Positions 9,375 through 18,136 of a DNA stretch of 36,350 bases are shown here, piece by piece. The notes beneath the pieces are model-generated. The model was not told where the DNA came from. It searched no databases and worked only from the letters and a program-made list of their open reading frames with translations. The position numbers were made by a program, and so were the translations under genes. Origin of the DNA: Spirochaetales bacterium (lineage in GTDB: Bacteria > Spirochaetota > Spirochaetia > DSM-2461); assembly GCA_003247135.1 (NCBI GenBank), contig QKAW01000047.1, forward strand, positions 1-36,350. The letters are read 5' to 3'. Position 1 is the stretch's first letter, and every line of letters starts with the position of its first letter.

Positions 9375-10517
9375 ATGAAGTTATTAGATGATATTTTAGT
9401 TCTTGATTTTAGTCAGTATTTATCAGGACCAGTTGCTGCACAAAGATTAGGTGATTTTGGTGCAAGAGTTATAAAGATAGAAAATATTAAAGGCGGAGAT
9501 GGTTGCAGAAGACTGACTTTAAAAAATATTGTTATTGATGGGGATAGTAGTGTTTTCCATTCAATGAACAGAAATAAAGAGAGTTATGCCGCAAATCTTA
9601 AAGATCCTGCAGAACTAGAGAGAGTTAAGCAAATAATTAAGAAAGCTGACGTTATGATTTGTAACTTTAGACCAGGAATAATGGCAAAATTAGGTTTAAG
9701 TTACGAAGAAGTAAAAGCTATTAATCCTGGGATCATTTATACAGATATTACTGGATATGGTTCAGATAATATGTGGAAGTATAAACCGGGACAGGATCTT
9801 CTATTACAATCTCTAACAGGGATACCATTTCTAAATGGTAATGGTGGAGATAATCCAACACCAGTTGGACTGGCAGTTGTTGATATGTTTACAAGTGGAA
9901 ATGCTGTTCAGGCTATTCTTGCAGCACTACTTAGAAAATCCAAAACTGGTCAAGGAGCATTTCTTGAGTTAAGTATGATAGAGTCTGCACTGGATTATCA
10001 GTTTGAAGTTGTAACAACTTATTTAAATGATGGTGGAGAGCTACAGGAAAGAAGTAAGGTTAATAATGCTCATGCTTATTTAGCAGCACCATACGGTGTT
10101 TACAAAACAAAAGACAACTATATTGCTTTAGCTATGGGGTCAATAACACAACTTGGTGAACTACTAGGATGTGCTCCATTAGTTGAGTACCAGGACTCAA
10201 AAACATGGTATACAAAAAGAGATGAGATTAAAGCAATTCTTGCAGAGCATTTATTAACAAAAAATACTGATGAATGGCTAGAGGCTCTTGAAGCTGCAGA
10301 TTACTGGTGTTCAACTGTGTACAATATGGATCAGTTAATGAAACATGAAATTATGGAAAGTGTTGATATGGTTCAGACAGTTAAAAGAAAGAACGGCTCT
10401 TCAATTAGAACAACAAGATGTCCGGTAAGAGTTGATGGTGAAAAACTGTTTAGTTCTGTCGCATCCCCGGTTCTTGGTGAAGATACTGAAAATATTAACA
10501 AAGAGTTTAATCTATAA
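9375..10517 (+). CDS. CaiB/BaiF family III CoA-transferase (first copy)
   Basis: Family III CoA-transferases move CoA between carboxylic acids through an aspartyl-CoA anhydride. The N-terminal signature is clear (ILVLDFSQYLSGPVAAQRLGDFGARVIKIE), as are NFRPGIMAKLGLSYEEVKAINPGIIY and PGQDLLLQSLTG. The catalytic Asp is Asp170 in GLAVVDMFTSGNAVQ. At 380 residues the length is normal. A GTG at 9369 overlaps the SD itself; the ATG at 9375 is five bases after AAGGAG and is preferred. It starts 20 bases after the GH2 gene and ends 11 bases before the next gene, so it is co-transcribed. It probably activates a free acid, perhaps the aglycone released by the GH2 enzyme. CoA donor and acceptor are unknown. 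Confidence 0.9.
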   Translation: MKLLDDILVLDFSQYLSGPVAAQRLGDFGARVIKIENIKGGDGCRRLTLKNIVIDGDSSVFHSMNRNKESYAANLKDPAELERVKQIIKKADVMICNFRPGIMAKLGLSYEEVKAINPGIIYTDITGYGSDNMWKYKPGQDLLLQSLTGIPFLNGNGGDNPTPVGLAVVDMFTSGNAVQAILAALLRKSKTGQGAFLELSMIESALDYQFEVVTTYLNDGGELQERSKVNNAHAYLAAPYGVYKTKDNYIALAMGSITQLGELLGCAPLVEYQDSKTWYTKRDEIKAILAEHLLTKNTDEWLEALEAADYWCSTVYNMDQLMKHEIMESVDMVQTVKRKNGSSIRTTRCPVRVDGEKLFSSVASPVLGEDTENINKEFNL

Positions 10518-10528
10518 AGGAGAGTAAA

Positions 10529-11683
10529 ATGGTATTAAAAGGAATGACCTGGTCCCATGATAGAGGATTAAAACCCTTATTAGCGGCTTCAAAAGAGTTC
10601 AATAAGATACATCCTGATGTAACAATTGAGTGGGATGCCAGATCCCTGGCTGATTTTGAGCTTTTTCCATTGGAACAGTTAGCTGATGCTTATGACTTTA
10701 TTATGATTGATCATCCCCACATAGGGACAGCTTATGCACAAAACTTATTACTTCCTCTGGATACATTAATTCCATCAGAGTTTCTTGATGAACAGGAAGA
10801 GAATAGTGTTGGTCGAAGTCATGAAAGCTACTATTGGGAAGGACATCAGTGGGCTTTAGCAGCAGACTCTGCCGCACAGGTAAGTGCTTGGAAACCGGAA
10901 GTTATTAAATCATTAAATATAGATATTCCTGTTACATGGCAGGAAGTTATGGATTTAGCAGCAAATTTGCCAAAGGGTAAAAAAATGGTGCTACCATTTG
11001 TTCCTGTACACGCATACTCCAGTTTTTACTCTCTAGCTTCTCAGATTACACAGAAAAGAGTATGGCATGATGGTGATAAAATTGAGATTAAATCAGGAGT
11101 TGAAGTACTAAAACTTCTTGAATCAATTTTAGCAAATTCAGATAAAGATTCTTATGATATGGACCCTATTCAGGTTCTTGACAGAATGGCTGATGGAGAT
11201 GATCTAGTATATTGCCCATTGACTTATGGATATTCTACTTATTCTCTGGAAGGTTTCAGGAAATCAAGAGTTAAATTCGGAAATATTCCATCTGACTCAG
11301 GGAATCCAGACGGAAGTATGATCGGTGGAGTTGGATTAGCTATTTCATCAAAGTGTAAGAATGTTGATTTGGCAGTAGAGTTTGTTAAAATGGTTCTTTC
11401 TCCGGAATTCCAGCAGACAGTATTTGCAGATAACTCTGGACAACCGGGACATAGAACTGCATGGTTAAATGAAAGAATAAACAGAGAGTATCTTGATTTC
11501 TACAAAGATACTCTTGAGACTCTGGATTGGGGTTCCATGAGGCCAAGATTCAATGGATACATTGAATTTCAAGGCTCCGCAGGAAGTAAGATCAGAGAGT
11601 TTATAAAGAGTCAAAGAACTGATTATGAAGCTTTCATAACAGAGTTAAATGATATGTATCTTGATTTTTATAGCAGGAGATAG
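10529..11683 (+). CDS. Extracellular solute-binding-protein fold, but without signal peptide
   Basis: Resembles family 1 ABC solute-binding proteins over its 384 residues: ASKEFNKIHPDVTIEW near the N terminus, SYYWEGHQWALAADSAAQ in the middle, and GGVGLAISSKCKNVDLAVEFVKMVLSPEFQQ near the C terminus. It begins directly with the mature fold (MVLKGMTWSHDRGLKP). There is no hydrophobic signal or lipobox Cys, and the ATG follows a strong AAAGGAGAG six bases upstream, so a missed leader is unlikely. No ABC permease or ATPase gene is nearby. It lies between a CoA-transferase and an enoyl-CoA hydratase gene, 9-11 bases from each. I infer a cytoplasmic ligand-binding protein, or a binding fold put to enzymatic or scaffold use in the pathway. 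Its ligand is unknown. Confidence 0.75.
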   Translation: MVLKGMTWSHDRGLKPLLAASKEFNKIHPDVTIEWDARSLADFELFPLEQLADAYDFIMIDHPHIGTAYAQNLLLPLDTLIPSEFLDEQEENSVGRSHESYYWEGHQWALAADSAAQVSAWKPEVIKSLNIDIPVTWQEVMDLAANLPKGKKMVLPFVPVHAYSSFYSLASQITQKRVWHDGDKIEIKSGVEVLKLLESILANSDKDSYDMDPIQVLDRMADGDDLVYCPLTYGYSTYSLEGFRKSRVKFGNIPSDSGNPDGSMIGGVGLAISSKCKNVDLAVEFVKMVLSPEFQQTVFADNSGQPGHRTAWLNERINREYLDFYKDTLETLDWGSMRPRFNGYIEFQGSAGSKIREFIKSQRTDYEAFITELNDMYLDFYSRR

Positions 11684-11692
11684 GGAGTTTTA

Positions 11693-12457
11693 ATGTCTGA
11701 CGGTGAAATTTTAATAAAAATTGAAGAGCATGTTTGTTATTTAACAATTAGCAGACCTGCAAAAATGAATTCTATTACCAAAGCTATGGCTGAGAGATTG
11801 AATGAGATTACTGATGAAATAAATTATAATGATGATATTAGAGTTGTTGTCCTTTCCGGTGAAGGAGAAAAAAGTTTCTCCACAGGAAGTGATATAAATC
11901 TATTGAATCAGTATGGGAATCCATTTGAACTGCGAAACAGAAAAGATTACTGCGCTGCAATTCGTGGCATCAGAAAACCGGTTATATCCAAAATCAAGGG
12001 TTACGCTCTTGGTGGAGGTTTTGAGCTGGTTCTTGGAACTGACATAAGAGTTGCAAGTGAGAGTGCACAGTTTGCAGCTTCAGAAGTTAAGAATGGATGG
12101 ATTTCCGGAAGTGGTCTAATTCAAATACTTGGTAGAAATATTGGTTATAACAAAGCAGCAAAAGTTATATTTACAGCAGAAATGGTTAATGCCAAGGAAG
12201 CACTACAGTTAGGATTTATAAATGATGTTGTTCCTATGGAAGAGATTGATGCATTTGTAGATAATATGGCTAAAAAAATGACAGAGCTATCACCAATTGC
12301 TCTTCAGTTAGCCAAGGCTGATTTAGTTGCATCACAAAATATGTCTTTAGATATGGGTTTAAAGTATGAGAATGATCTTTTTGCCTTCAGTTTTACAACA
12401 GAGGATTGCAAAGAGGGATTAGCAGCTTTTAAAGAGAAGAGAAAACCAAAATTTTAA
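11693..12457 (+). CDS. Enoyl-CoA hydratase/isomerase (crotonase) family protein
   Basis: Crotonase-fold enzyme, 254 residues, normal length. The first oxyanion-hole segment is FSTGSDIN (62-69) and the second KGYALGGGFELVLG (102-115). Both catalytic glutamates of classical hydratases are present with the right 20-residue spacing: Glu111 (GGGFE) and Glu131 (AASEV), matching Glu144 and Glu164 of rat mitochondrial crotonase. A hydration/dehydration role on a 2-enoyl-CoA is therefore plausible, although members also act as isomerases, hydrolases or C-C lyases. The SD GGGAG overlaps the preceding stop and the ATG is nine bases after it. Its substrate is probably the CoA ester made by one of the flanking CoA-transferases. 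Confidence 0.9.
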   Translation: MSDGEILIKIEEHVCYLTISRPAKMNSITKAMAERLNEITDEINYNDDIRVVVLSGEGEKSFSTGSDINLLNQYGNPFELRNRKDYCAAIRGIRKPVISKIKGYALGGGFELVLGTDIRVASESAQFAASEVKNGWISGSGLIQILGRNIGYNKAAKVIFTAEMVNAKEALQLGFINDVVPMEEIDAFVDNMAKKMTELSPIALQLAKADLVASQNMSLDMGLKYENDLFAFSFTTEDCKEGLAAFKEKRKPKF

Positions 12458-12488
12458 TTAAATTAATCAATTATAGGGAGTTGTTTTC

Positions 12489-13679
12489 ATGGTTAAAGCT
12501 TTAGAAGGTATAAAGGTTCTTGATTTTAGTCAGCTGTTAGCAGGTCCCTATGCCGCCATGTTATTAGGTGATATGGGGGCAGATATAATAAAGATCGAGA
12601 GATGTCATACCGGGGATCTTTACAGAGGTATGACATTTCTTAACAGATACCTCAATGGAGTTGCACCTACATTTCTGGCCTGGAATAGAAATAAAAGATC
12701 TTTAGCAATTAACCTTAAAAGTGATGCTGCTAAGAAGAGTATCTATAAAATGGTTGCAAAATCCGATATTGTGATTCATAATTTTAGACCTGGAGTAATG
12801 GAAAAACTTGGTTATGGCTATGAAGATTTAAAAGCTATTAATCCAGGAATAATTTATGGTACAAATTCCGGCTTTGGGACAGAGGGTCCCTATGTTGACA
12901 GACCAGGACAGGATCTCTTGGCTCAGGGACTTTCTGGAATTATGACACTAACCGGTAAAGATGGAGCACCCCCAACTACTATTGGTACAGGTTTGGCGGA
13001 TCATTTATCTGCTTATCAGTTAGTTTATGGAATTTTATCAGCACTTTACTACAGAACACAGACAGGATTGGGACAGAAGGTTGAAGTAAATCTTTTAAAA
13101 TCAATGCTTGCATTTGAAAATCAGGAGATTACTTCACTTTTAAATCTAAAAGAGAAAGTAAAGCGTCCAAAATCAGGGATTGGATTACCTTTTATGGCGG
13201 CACCTTATGGTGTTTACAAGTGCAGCAATGGGTATATAACAATAGCCATGAATGATTTTTCTGTTCTTGTAGAAGCTTTAGGGGATGATTCATTACTTAA
13301 ATATAATGATGAAAAAATCCTGTATGATAAGAGAGATGAAGTATTCTGGGCTATTGAGAATATTACTAAAGAGAATACAAAGGAGTATTGGCTTAAAGTA
13401 ATGTTGGAAAAGGACTTATGGGTTTCTGAAGTAAATAATATTGAAGAAATTGAGAATGATCCTCAGGTGCAAGCTACAAATATAATTCAGACTTATAGAC
13501 ATAAGACTGCGGGAGAGATTAAAACAGTTGGTCCAGGGGTAAAATTAAGCATAACAAACCCTGAAATTTCTATTGCTCCACCAGATGTTGGTGAACATAG
13601 TGTTGAAATTTTAAAGGAGTTTGGTATCGATCAGAACGAGATTGATAAAATGCTTCAAGATGGTGTCATAACAGAATAA
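12489..13679 (+). CDS. CaiB/BaiF family III CoA-transferase (second copy)
   Basis: Second family III CoA-transferase of the operon, 396 residues, with KVLDFSQLLAGPYAAMLLGDMGADIIKIE at the N terminus and NFRPGVMEKLGYGYEDLKAINPGIIYG further on. The predicted catalytic residue is Asp171 in GTGLADHLSAYQ. It is clearly homologous to the copy at 9375 along its length but diverged, so this is an old duplication or separate recruitment. GGGAG lies eight bases before the ATG. Because both copies keep the Asp, they could be two enzymes acting at different pathway steps (activation and release), or the two subunits of one heteromer, as known for benzylsuccinate CoA-transferase BbsEF. The sequence does not decide between these. 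Confidence 0.9.
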   Translation: MVKALEGIKVLDFSQLLAGPYAAMLLGDMGADIIKIERCHTGDLYRGMTFLNRYLNGVAPTFLAWNRNKRSLAINLKSDAAKKSIYKMVAKSDIVIHNFRPGVMEKLGYGYEDLKAINPGIIYGTNSGFGTEGPYVDRPGQDLLAQGLSGIMTLTGKDGAPPTTIGTGLADHLSAYQLVYGILSALYYRTQTGLGQKVEVNLLKSMLAFENQEITSLLNLKEKVKRPKSGIGLPFMAAPYGVYKCSNGYITIAMNDFSVLVEALGDDSLLKYNDEKILYDKRDEVFWAIENITKENTKEYWLKVMLEKDLWVSEVNNIEEIENDPQVQATNIIQTYRHKTAGEIKTVGPGVKLSITNPEISIAPPDVGEHSVEILKEFGIDQNEIDKMLQDGVITE

Positions 13680-13714
13680 AATTGATATAGTAAAAAACAG
13701 TAGGAGAAGTTAGT

Positions 13715-15628
13715 ATGATTTATGGAATTAAAAACAGAATTCTAAGAGTGAATCTTACATCGGGGAAAATATCTGTAGATGAACCTGGTGTAGAGTTTTT
13801 TAGAAAGTACATTGGAGGAAAAACTCTAGGTGCCTATTATTTAAATAAAGAAGTTCCTTCTGATTGTGATGCTCTATCACCAGAGAACAAAATTATTGTA
13901 GCACTTAGTCCTTTAACAGGAACTCCTGTTGCCGGAACTTCCAGATTTTCTGTTATATCTAAATCACCTCTATCAAATGTTTTTGGAGATGGTGAGGCCG
14001 GTGGTTTTTTTGGTCCTGAGTTAAAGTTTGCAGGTTTTGATGCAATTATTGTTGAAGGGAAATCTGAAAAACCATGTTATATATCAATTATTGATGACAA
14101 TGTTACAATTGAATCAGCTGTACACATGAAGGGGCTTGATACCGGAATTGTTGAAGAGATGATTCGAAAAGAGAAAGAACAGCCAAGAATGAGAGTCCTT
14201 CAAACTGGACCTGCCGGTGAAAATATGGTTAGATTTGCTGCCTTAACAAATGAGTTAAAACACTTTAATGGTAGATGTGGTCATGGTGCTGTATTTGGAT
14301 CAAAAAATCTTAGAGCAATTGCCGTTAAAGGTTCAACAAAAGTAGTAATGAAAGATGAAACTTTTGTTAAAGAGTATACAAAATCCTTAGCAAAAGCTAT
14401 TCAGGGTCATGAAGAGTTACAGAATTTTGGTAAAGATGGAACAATGAACCTAGTTGAAATCTTGAGTAATATGGGAATTTTACCAACTGAAAACTTTTCT
14501 AAAAGTTCATTCGATTATGCAAAAGATATAGATGGTGTAAAAATTAACAAGGAACTTGTAGTAAAACGAGAGAGTTGTTATGCATGTTCAGTTCGATGTA
14601 AACATGTTGTTGAATCCAAAGATGAAAAAATGCCAATAAACCCGGCTTACGGTGCACCGGAATATGAATCAATGGGTGCCTTAGGGTCAAACTGTGGTAT
14701 AAGAGAAGCAGCTGTAGTTTGTAAAGCAAACGAAATGTGTGGACGTTTTGGTATGGACTCTATCGGACTTGGTATGACAATTGCGTTTGCAATGGAATGT
14801 TACAAAAAAGGTTACATTACCAAAGAAGATACAGGTGGAATTGAATTGGAATTTGGAAATTCTGAAGCATTCCTTAAAATGATTGAACTAATTGCCAAGA
14901 GAGAGGGCTTCGGTGACGTTTTAGCAGAAGGAAGCTATAGACTATCTCAAAAGATTGGTAAAGATAGTGCTGATTTCTGTATGGTTGCTAAAAAAATGGA
15001 GCTTGCAGCTCACGAAGGCCGAGGTAAATGGAATGTTGGTCTTGGTTATGCAGTTTCTCCAAATGGTGGAGACCATGTTGTTGTAGAACACGATCACGTT
15101 TTTATGGGTGAACCTGTAATGAACGAAGATAAAACAGTTTCAGACAGTCTATATCCTATGTTCCAGTTTGGTATGAGAAAACCTATAGATCCGCTATCCC
15201 TTGATAATGATAAAATTAGAGCTTTTGTTATTTTACAAAAGTTATGGTGTATATGTGATACATTGGATGTTTGTATATTCCTTGCTCAACCAAGTAGAAG
15301 AGTTTCATCAATTCAGGATCTGTTGGACAACTTGAATGCTGTAACTGGTTGGGATATGAGTATGTATGAACTTCTAAATGTTGGTGAAATGGCTACTGTT
15401 CTTGCAAGACAGTTTAATGCAAGCTGTGGTATAACTTCTGCTGATGAAGACTTGCCAAAAAGATGTTTTGAACCTATTGGTAATGGTCCTCTAGAAGGAG
15501 TTTCTATGGATAGAGAGCAGTTCTTAAGAGCTAGAGAGCTATATTACCAAATTACTGGTATGGATTCTGAAGGTCGACCGACTGACGGAACACTGGTTAA
15601 GTTAGGTCTTGAAGAGTTTATAAAATAA
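13715..15628 (+). CDS. Aldehyde ferredoxin oxidoreductase (tungsten-dependent AOR family)
   Basis: Cytoplasmic AOR-family enzyme of 637 residues, typical length. It should carry a tungsten (or molybdenum) bis-molybdopterin centre and one [4Fe-4S] cluster and interconvert an aldehyde and its acid with ferredoxin. The N-terminal AOR domain is clear (LRVNLTSGKIS, YIGGKTLGAYYL, GTSRFSVISKSPLS, LQTGPAGENMVRFAAL). Cluster ligands are Cys288, Cys291 and Cys295 (CYACSVRC) and Cys520 (DTLDVC). The cofactor region AHEGRGKWNVGLGYAVSPNGGDH replaces the more common DPRG form. GGAGAAG precedes the ATG. Within the operon it is the only redox enzyme, so it may reduce an acid formed upstream, or oxidise an aldehyde and charge ferredoxin. 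The direction cannot be read from the sequence. Confidence 0.92.
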   Translation: MIYGIKNRILRVNLTSGKISVDEPGVEFFRKYIGGKTLGAYYLNKEVPSDCDALSPENKIIVALSPLTGTPVAGTSRFSVISKSPLSNVFGDGEAGGFFGPELKFAGFDAIIVEGKSEKPCYISIIDDNVTIESAVHMKGLDTGIVEEMIRKEKEQPRMRVLQTGPAGENMVRFAALTNELKHFNGRCGHGAVFGSKNLRAIAVKGSTKVVMKDETFVKEYTKSLAKAIQGHEELQNFGKDGTMNLVEILSNMGILPTENFSKSSFDYAKDIDGVKINKELVVKRESCYACSVRCKHVVESKDEKMPINPAYGAPEYESMGALGSNCGIREAAVVCKANEMCGRFGMDSIGLGMTIAFAMECYKKGYITKEDTGGIELEFGNSEAFLKMIELIAKREGFGDVLAEGSYRLSQKIGKDSADFCMVAKKMELAAHEGRGKWNVGLGYAVSPNGGDHVVVEHDHVFMGEPVMNEDKTVSDSLYPMFQFGMRKPIDPLSLDNDKIRAFVILQKLWCICDTLDVCIFLAQPSRRVSSIQDLLDNLNAVTGWDMSMYELLNVGEMATVLARQFNASCGITSADEDLPKRCFEPIGNGPLEGVSMDREQFLRARELYYQITGMDSEGRPTDGTLVKLGLEEFIK

Positions 15629-15653
15629 TAATTTAAAATAATAGGAGAACTTT

Positions 15654-15986
15654 ATGAGTAAAGATAATTATATTATTCACAGTGCAGCTTTAAAACTTAA
15701 ACATGAGAAAGGCTCAGAAGCTGAGGCTCTGTTTTTAGAGAAAACATGGGATATGCTATCTGTTATTCCTGGTGTTATTGATTTTAGACTGACAAAAATT
15801 ATTAATGACAGCAGTCCTTATGATTTTGAAATTGAGATGAAATTCGAAAATCAGGAAATTTTTGATGCATATAACAAGCATCCTAATCACTGGGACAAAG
15901 AGAATAATAAGGGATTTGTTCCTGAAGTCTGGATGAAGGAAGTTGATAGCTTTCTGGAGAAAGATACTGTAATTATCAGGAAATAA
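15654..15986 (+). CDS. Dabb-fold (stress-responsive A/B barrel) small protein
   Basis: Last gene of the operon, 110 residues. It has the Dabb ferredoxin-like alpha/beta barrel pattern: an early strand with His (YIIHSAALKLK), a helix, GVIDFRLTKI, and the family's Y-x-x-H-P-x-H segment (FDAYNKHPNHWDKENN). Dabb proteins form dimers; some are cyclases such as olivetolic acid cyclase, and many are unassigned. His9 and the His pair in KHPNH are candidate active-site residues. It starts 25 bases after the AOR gene with AGGAGAA as SD and is followed 20 bases later by the operon terminator. A catalytic role on the pathway's intermediate (isomerisation, cyclisation or hydrolysis) is inference. Confidence 0.75.
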   Translation: MSKDNYIIHSAALKLKHEKGSEAEALFLEKTWDMLSVIPGVIDFRLTKIINDSSPYDFEIEMKFENQEIFDAYNKHPNHWDKENNKGFVPEVWMKEVDSFLEKDTVIIRK

Positions 15987-16005
15987 AGTTCCTGGGTTTT
16001 ATATA

Positions 16006-16032
16006 AGAGTCCCATTAGGGGCTCTTTTTTTT
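16006..16032 (+). terminator. Rho-independent terminator of the GH2/CoA/AOR operon
   Basis: AGAGTCCC (16006-16013), loop ATTA and GGGGCTCT (16018-16025) form an 8-bp stem with one G-T wobble, followed by a T-run to 16032. It starts 20 bases after the Dabb stop codon and marks the operon's 3' end. Confidence 0.9.
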
Positions 16033-16097
16033 GTAGCATATAAAAGTGTTACACCACTTTTATTGATTAGATTTAAGTATTAAATATATAATTAGTT

Positions 16098-17432
16098 ATG
16101 AAAAAAAGATACTTAAGAGAGAGAGACATCCTGTTCCTCTTTTTTATATCCATAATAATAATAGGGGCAATTCTGCTGGCTCTCCCTATATCATGGAAAG
16201 AAAATACTCCCTACTCAGTTATCGATGCACTTTTTACTTCAGTATCAGCTGTGTGTGTAACTGGACTTTCCACAGTAGATATTACATATATGACAATGTT
16301 TGGGAAAATAGCTCTTTTAATCCTTATACAGGTCGGAGGCTTAGGTTTAATAACTTTCTCATCTATGTTTCTAGCTCTACCTAGAAAAAAACTTACATTG
16401 GCAAATACAAAACTTATACAAAATTATTTTACAAACGAGGAGATAGTAGACCCCAAATATATAATAAAAATTGTTCTCAGGTTTACAATATCCCTGGAAA
16501 TAATTGGTGCATTTCTACTTTTACCGGCATTTATTAAAACAGGAATTGAAAATCCGGTTTTTAAATCAATTTTTCACTCTGTTTCTGCCTTTTGCAATGC
16601 TGGTTTTTCAACAGTACCCGGAGGACTAACTCTTTTTAACAGAGATTACTATGCTTCAACTGTTTTTATGATACTTATAATAACAGGAGGATTAGGCTTT
16701 ATGGTTTTACAAGACCTTTTTGATCTTATACGTCTTAAAGATACAATTCTCCTGTTGCATACAAAAATAATGCTCCTAAGTACTCTTATTTTAATACTTT
16801 CAGGAGCAATACTCTTTTTTATTTTTGAATATAGAAATATCACTATGGAAAACATGAATTTGGGAGAGAAGGTTCTAGCATCATTTTTTCAGTCCATAAC
16901 AACTAGAACAGCTGGTTTTAACACTATAAGTCAGGGAGATATGACCCAGACTTCAAAAGTTATATCCCTTGGATTTATGCTTATTGGTGGAGGTTCCGGG
17001 TCAACAGCCGGGGGACTTAAAGTAACTACAGCATTTTTAATAATTTGTGTACTGATTCAGGGATTAAATGATAAAAAAGGAATTACTGTTTTTAAAAGAA
17101 AGATTAGTTCCTATCAGCTGACTAAAGCAGGAATATTTTTTGGAAAGGCAATTACGATTGTATTCTTTACAATTATAGGAATATCAATATCAGAGTCTTT
17201 CTACGGACATAGATTTGGATTTTTAGATATAACTTTTGAATCATTCTCCGCAATTGGTACAGTTGGATTATCATTGGGGATAACCCCGGAGCTCTCGGTT
17301 TTTAGTAAGTTAATATTAGTTTTTACAATGTTTGCCGGACGTATAGGTCTATTTTCATTGATATTACCAACAAAAGAGATGAAAATAGACAGGACAATTG
17401 AATATCCGGAAGGAGAGGTATTGATAGGATGA
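16098..17432 (+). CDS. ktrB: Potassium uptake channel subunit KtrB (TrkH/KtrB family)
   Basis: Membrane K+ translocation subunit, 444 residues, the length expected of KtrB. It has four M1-pore-M2 repeats with selectivity-filter glycines in SAVCVTGLSTVD, SAFCNAGFSTVP, SITTRTAGFNTI and SAIGTVGLSLG. A glycine-rich gating-loop segment, LIGGGSGSTAGGLK, follows the third pore. Its stop overlaps the start of ktrA by four bases (ATGA), so translation is coupled. No SD is visible before the ATG. A TATAAT at 16087-16092 with TTGATT at 16063-16068 (18-base spacing) would start transcription at about the ATG, so the message could be leaderless. Confidence 0.92.
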   Translation: MKKRYLRERDILFLFFISIIIIGAILLALPISWKENTPYSVIDALFTSVSAVCVTGLSTVDITYMTMFGKIALLILIQVGGLGLITFSSMFLALPRKKLTLANTKLIQNYFTNEEIVDPKYIIKIVLRFTISLEIIGAFLLLPAFIKTGIENPVFKSIFHSVSAFCNAGFSTVPGGLTLFNRDYYASTVFMILIITGGLGFMVLQDLFDLIRLKDTILLLHTKIMLLSTLILILSGAILFFIFEYRNITMENMNLGEKVLASFFQSITTRTAGFNTISQGDMTQTSKVISLGFMLIGGGSGSTAGGLKVTTAFLIICVLIQGLNDKKGITVFKRKISSYQLTKAGIFFGKAITIVFFTIIGISISESFYGHRFGFLDITFESFSAIGTVGLSLGITPELSVFSKLILVFTMFAGRIGLFSLILPTKEMKIDRTIEYPEGEVLIG

Positions 17433-18136
17433 AACAGTTTGCAATTATTGGGTTAGGATCTTTTGCCTGCAGGGTTATTACAGAACTAAAAGAGCTGGGA
17501 GTTGAAATAATAATCATAGATAAAGACAGAGAGGCTGTTGATAGAATTAAAGATAGTGTTCATGACTCATATATAGCAGATGTTATGGATGAAGATGTTG
17601 TAAAAAAACTGATCCCGGGAAAGTTAGATGCTGTAGTTCTCGATTTAAACAACCTCGAAGTTACAATTTTGGTAACAAACTATCTAAAAAAAATTGGGAT
17701 AAAAAATATTATAGCCAAGGCCAAGAGTGATAAACATGGTGAAATACTGAAACTTGTAGGAGCTTCACAGGTTGTATATCCTGATTTAATGGCAGCCCAA
17801 AGAGTTATACCCTTACTTGTTTCAGATACTCTATTTAACTTTATGCCAATAAGCAGCGGACTTGTAATGGCTGAAATTTATGTTCCAGCCAAATTTATAG
17901 GAAAAACATTAATAGAATCAAACTTAAGATACGATGAAGGTGTAAATGTTGTAGCTATTAAAAAAGGAAGCTCCAATGAATACAGTTTTTTTGTGCCGGA
18001 TTATAAACTAGAAGAGACGGATATACTTCTTGCTGTTGGGGAAGAGAAAAATATTAGAAAATTTACTAACTTAACCAATAATAAGAGAGAGAGAAATTTA
18101 CCACACATGTTAACCCGTTTATTTGGACAGAAATAG
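17429..18136 (+). CDS. ktrA: Potassium uptake regulatory subunit KtrA (RCK/TrkA)
   Basis: Cytoplasmic gating ring subunit, 235 residues. The N-terminal RCK Rossmann domain has the nucleotide-binding loop IIGLGSFA (6-13) and the acidic residue after strand 2 (IIIIDKD). The TrkA-C domain occupies about 140-225 (GKTLIESNLRYDEGVNVVAIKKG). It binds ATP/ADP or NAD(H) and controls KtrB. It overlaps ktrB by four bases, and its TAG stop is followed without a gap by the GTG of the SNF2 gene. Confidence 0.92.
   Translation: MKQFAIIGLGSFACRVITELKELGVEIIIIDKDREAVDRIKDSVHDSYIADVMDEDVVKKLIPGKLDAVVLDLNNLEVTILVTNYLKKIGIKNIIAKAKSDKHGEILKLVGASQVVYPDLMAAQRVIPLLVSDTLFNFMPISSGLVMAEIYVPAKFIGKTLIESNLRYDEGVNVVAIKKGSSNEYSFFVPDYKLEETDILLAVGEEKNIRKFTNLTNNKRERNLPHMLTRLFGQK

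Noticed and set aside
10529..11683. A normal ABC sugar transporter binding protein.
   Set aside because: No signal peptide or lipobox, a strong SD exactly at the mature-like start, and no permease or ATPase genes around it.
11693..12457. Enoyl-CoA hydratase lacking its second catalytic Glu.
   Set aside because: My first alignment was wrong. Glu111 in GGGFE and Glu131 in ASEV have the correct 20-residue spacing, so both catalytic residues are present.
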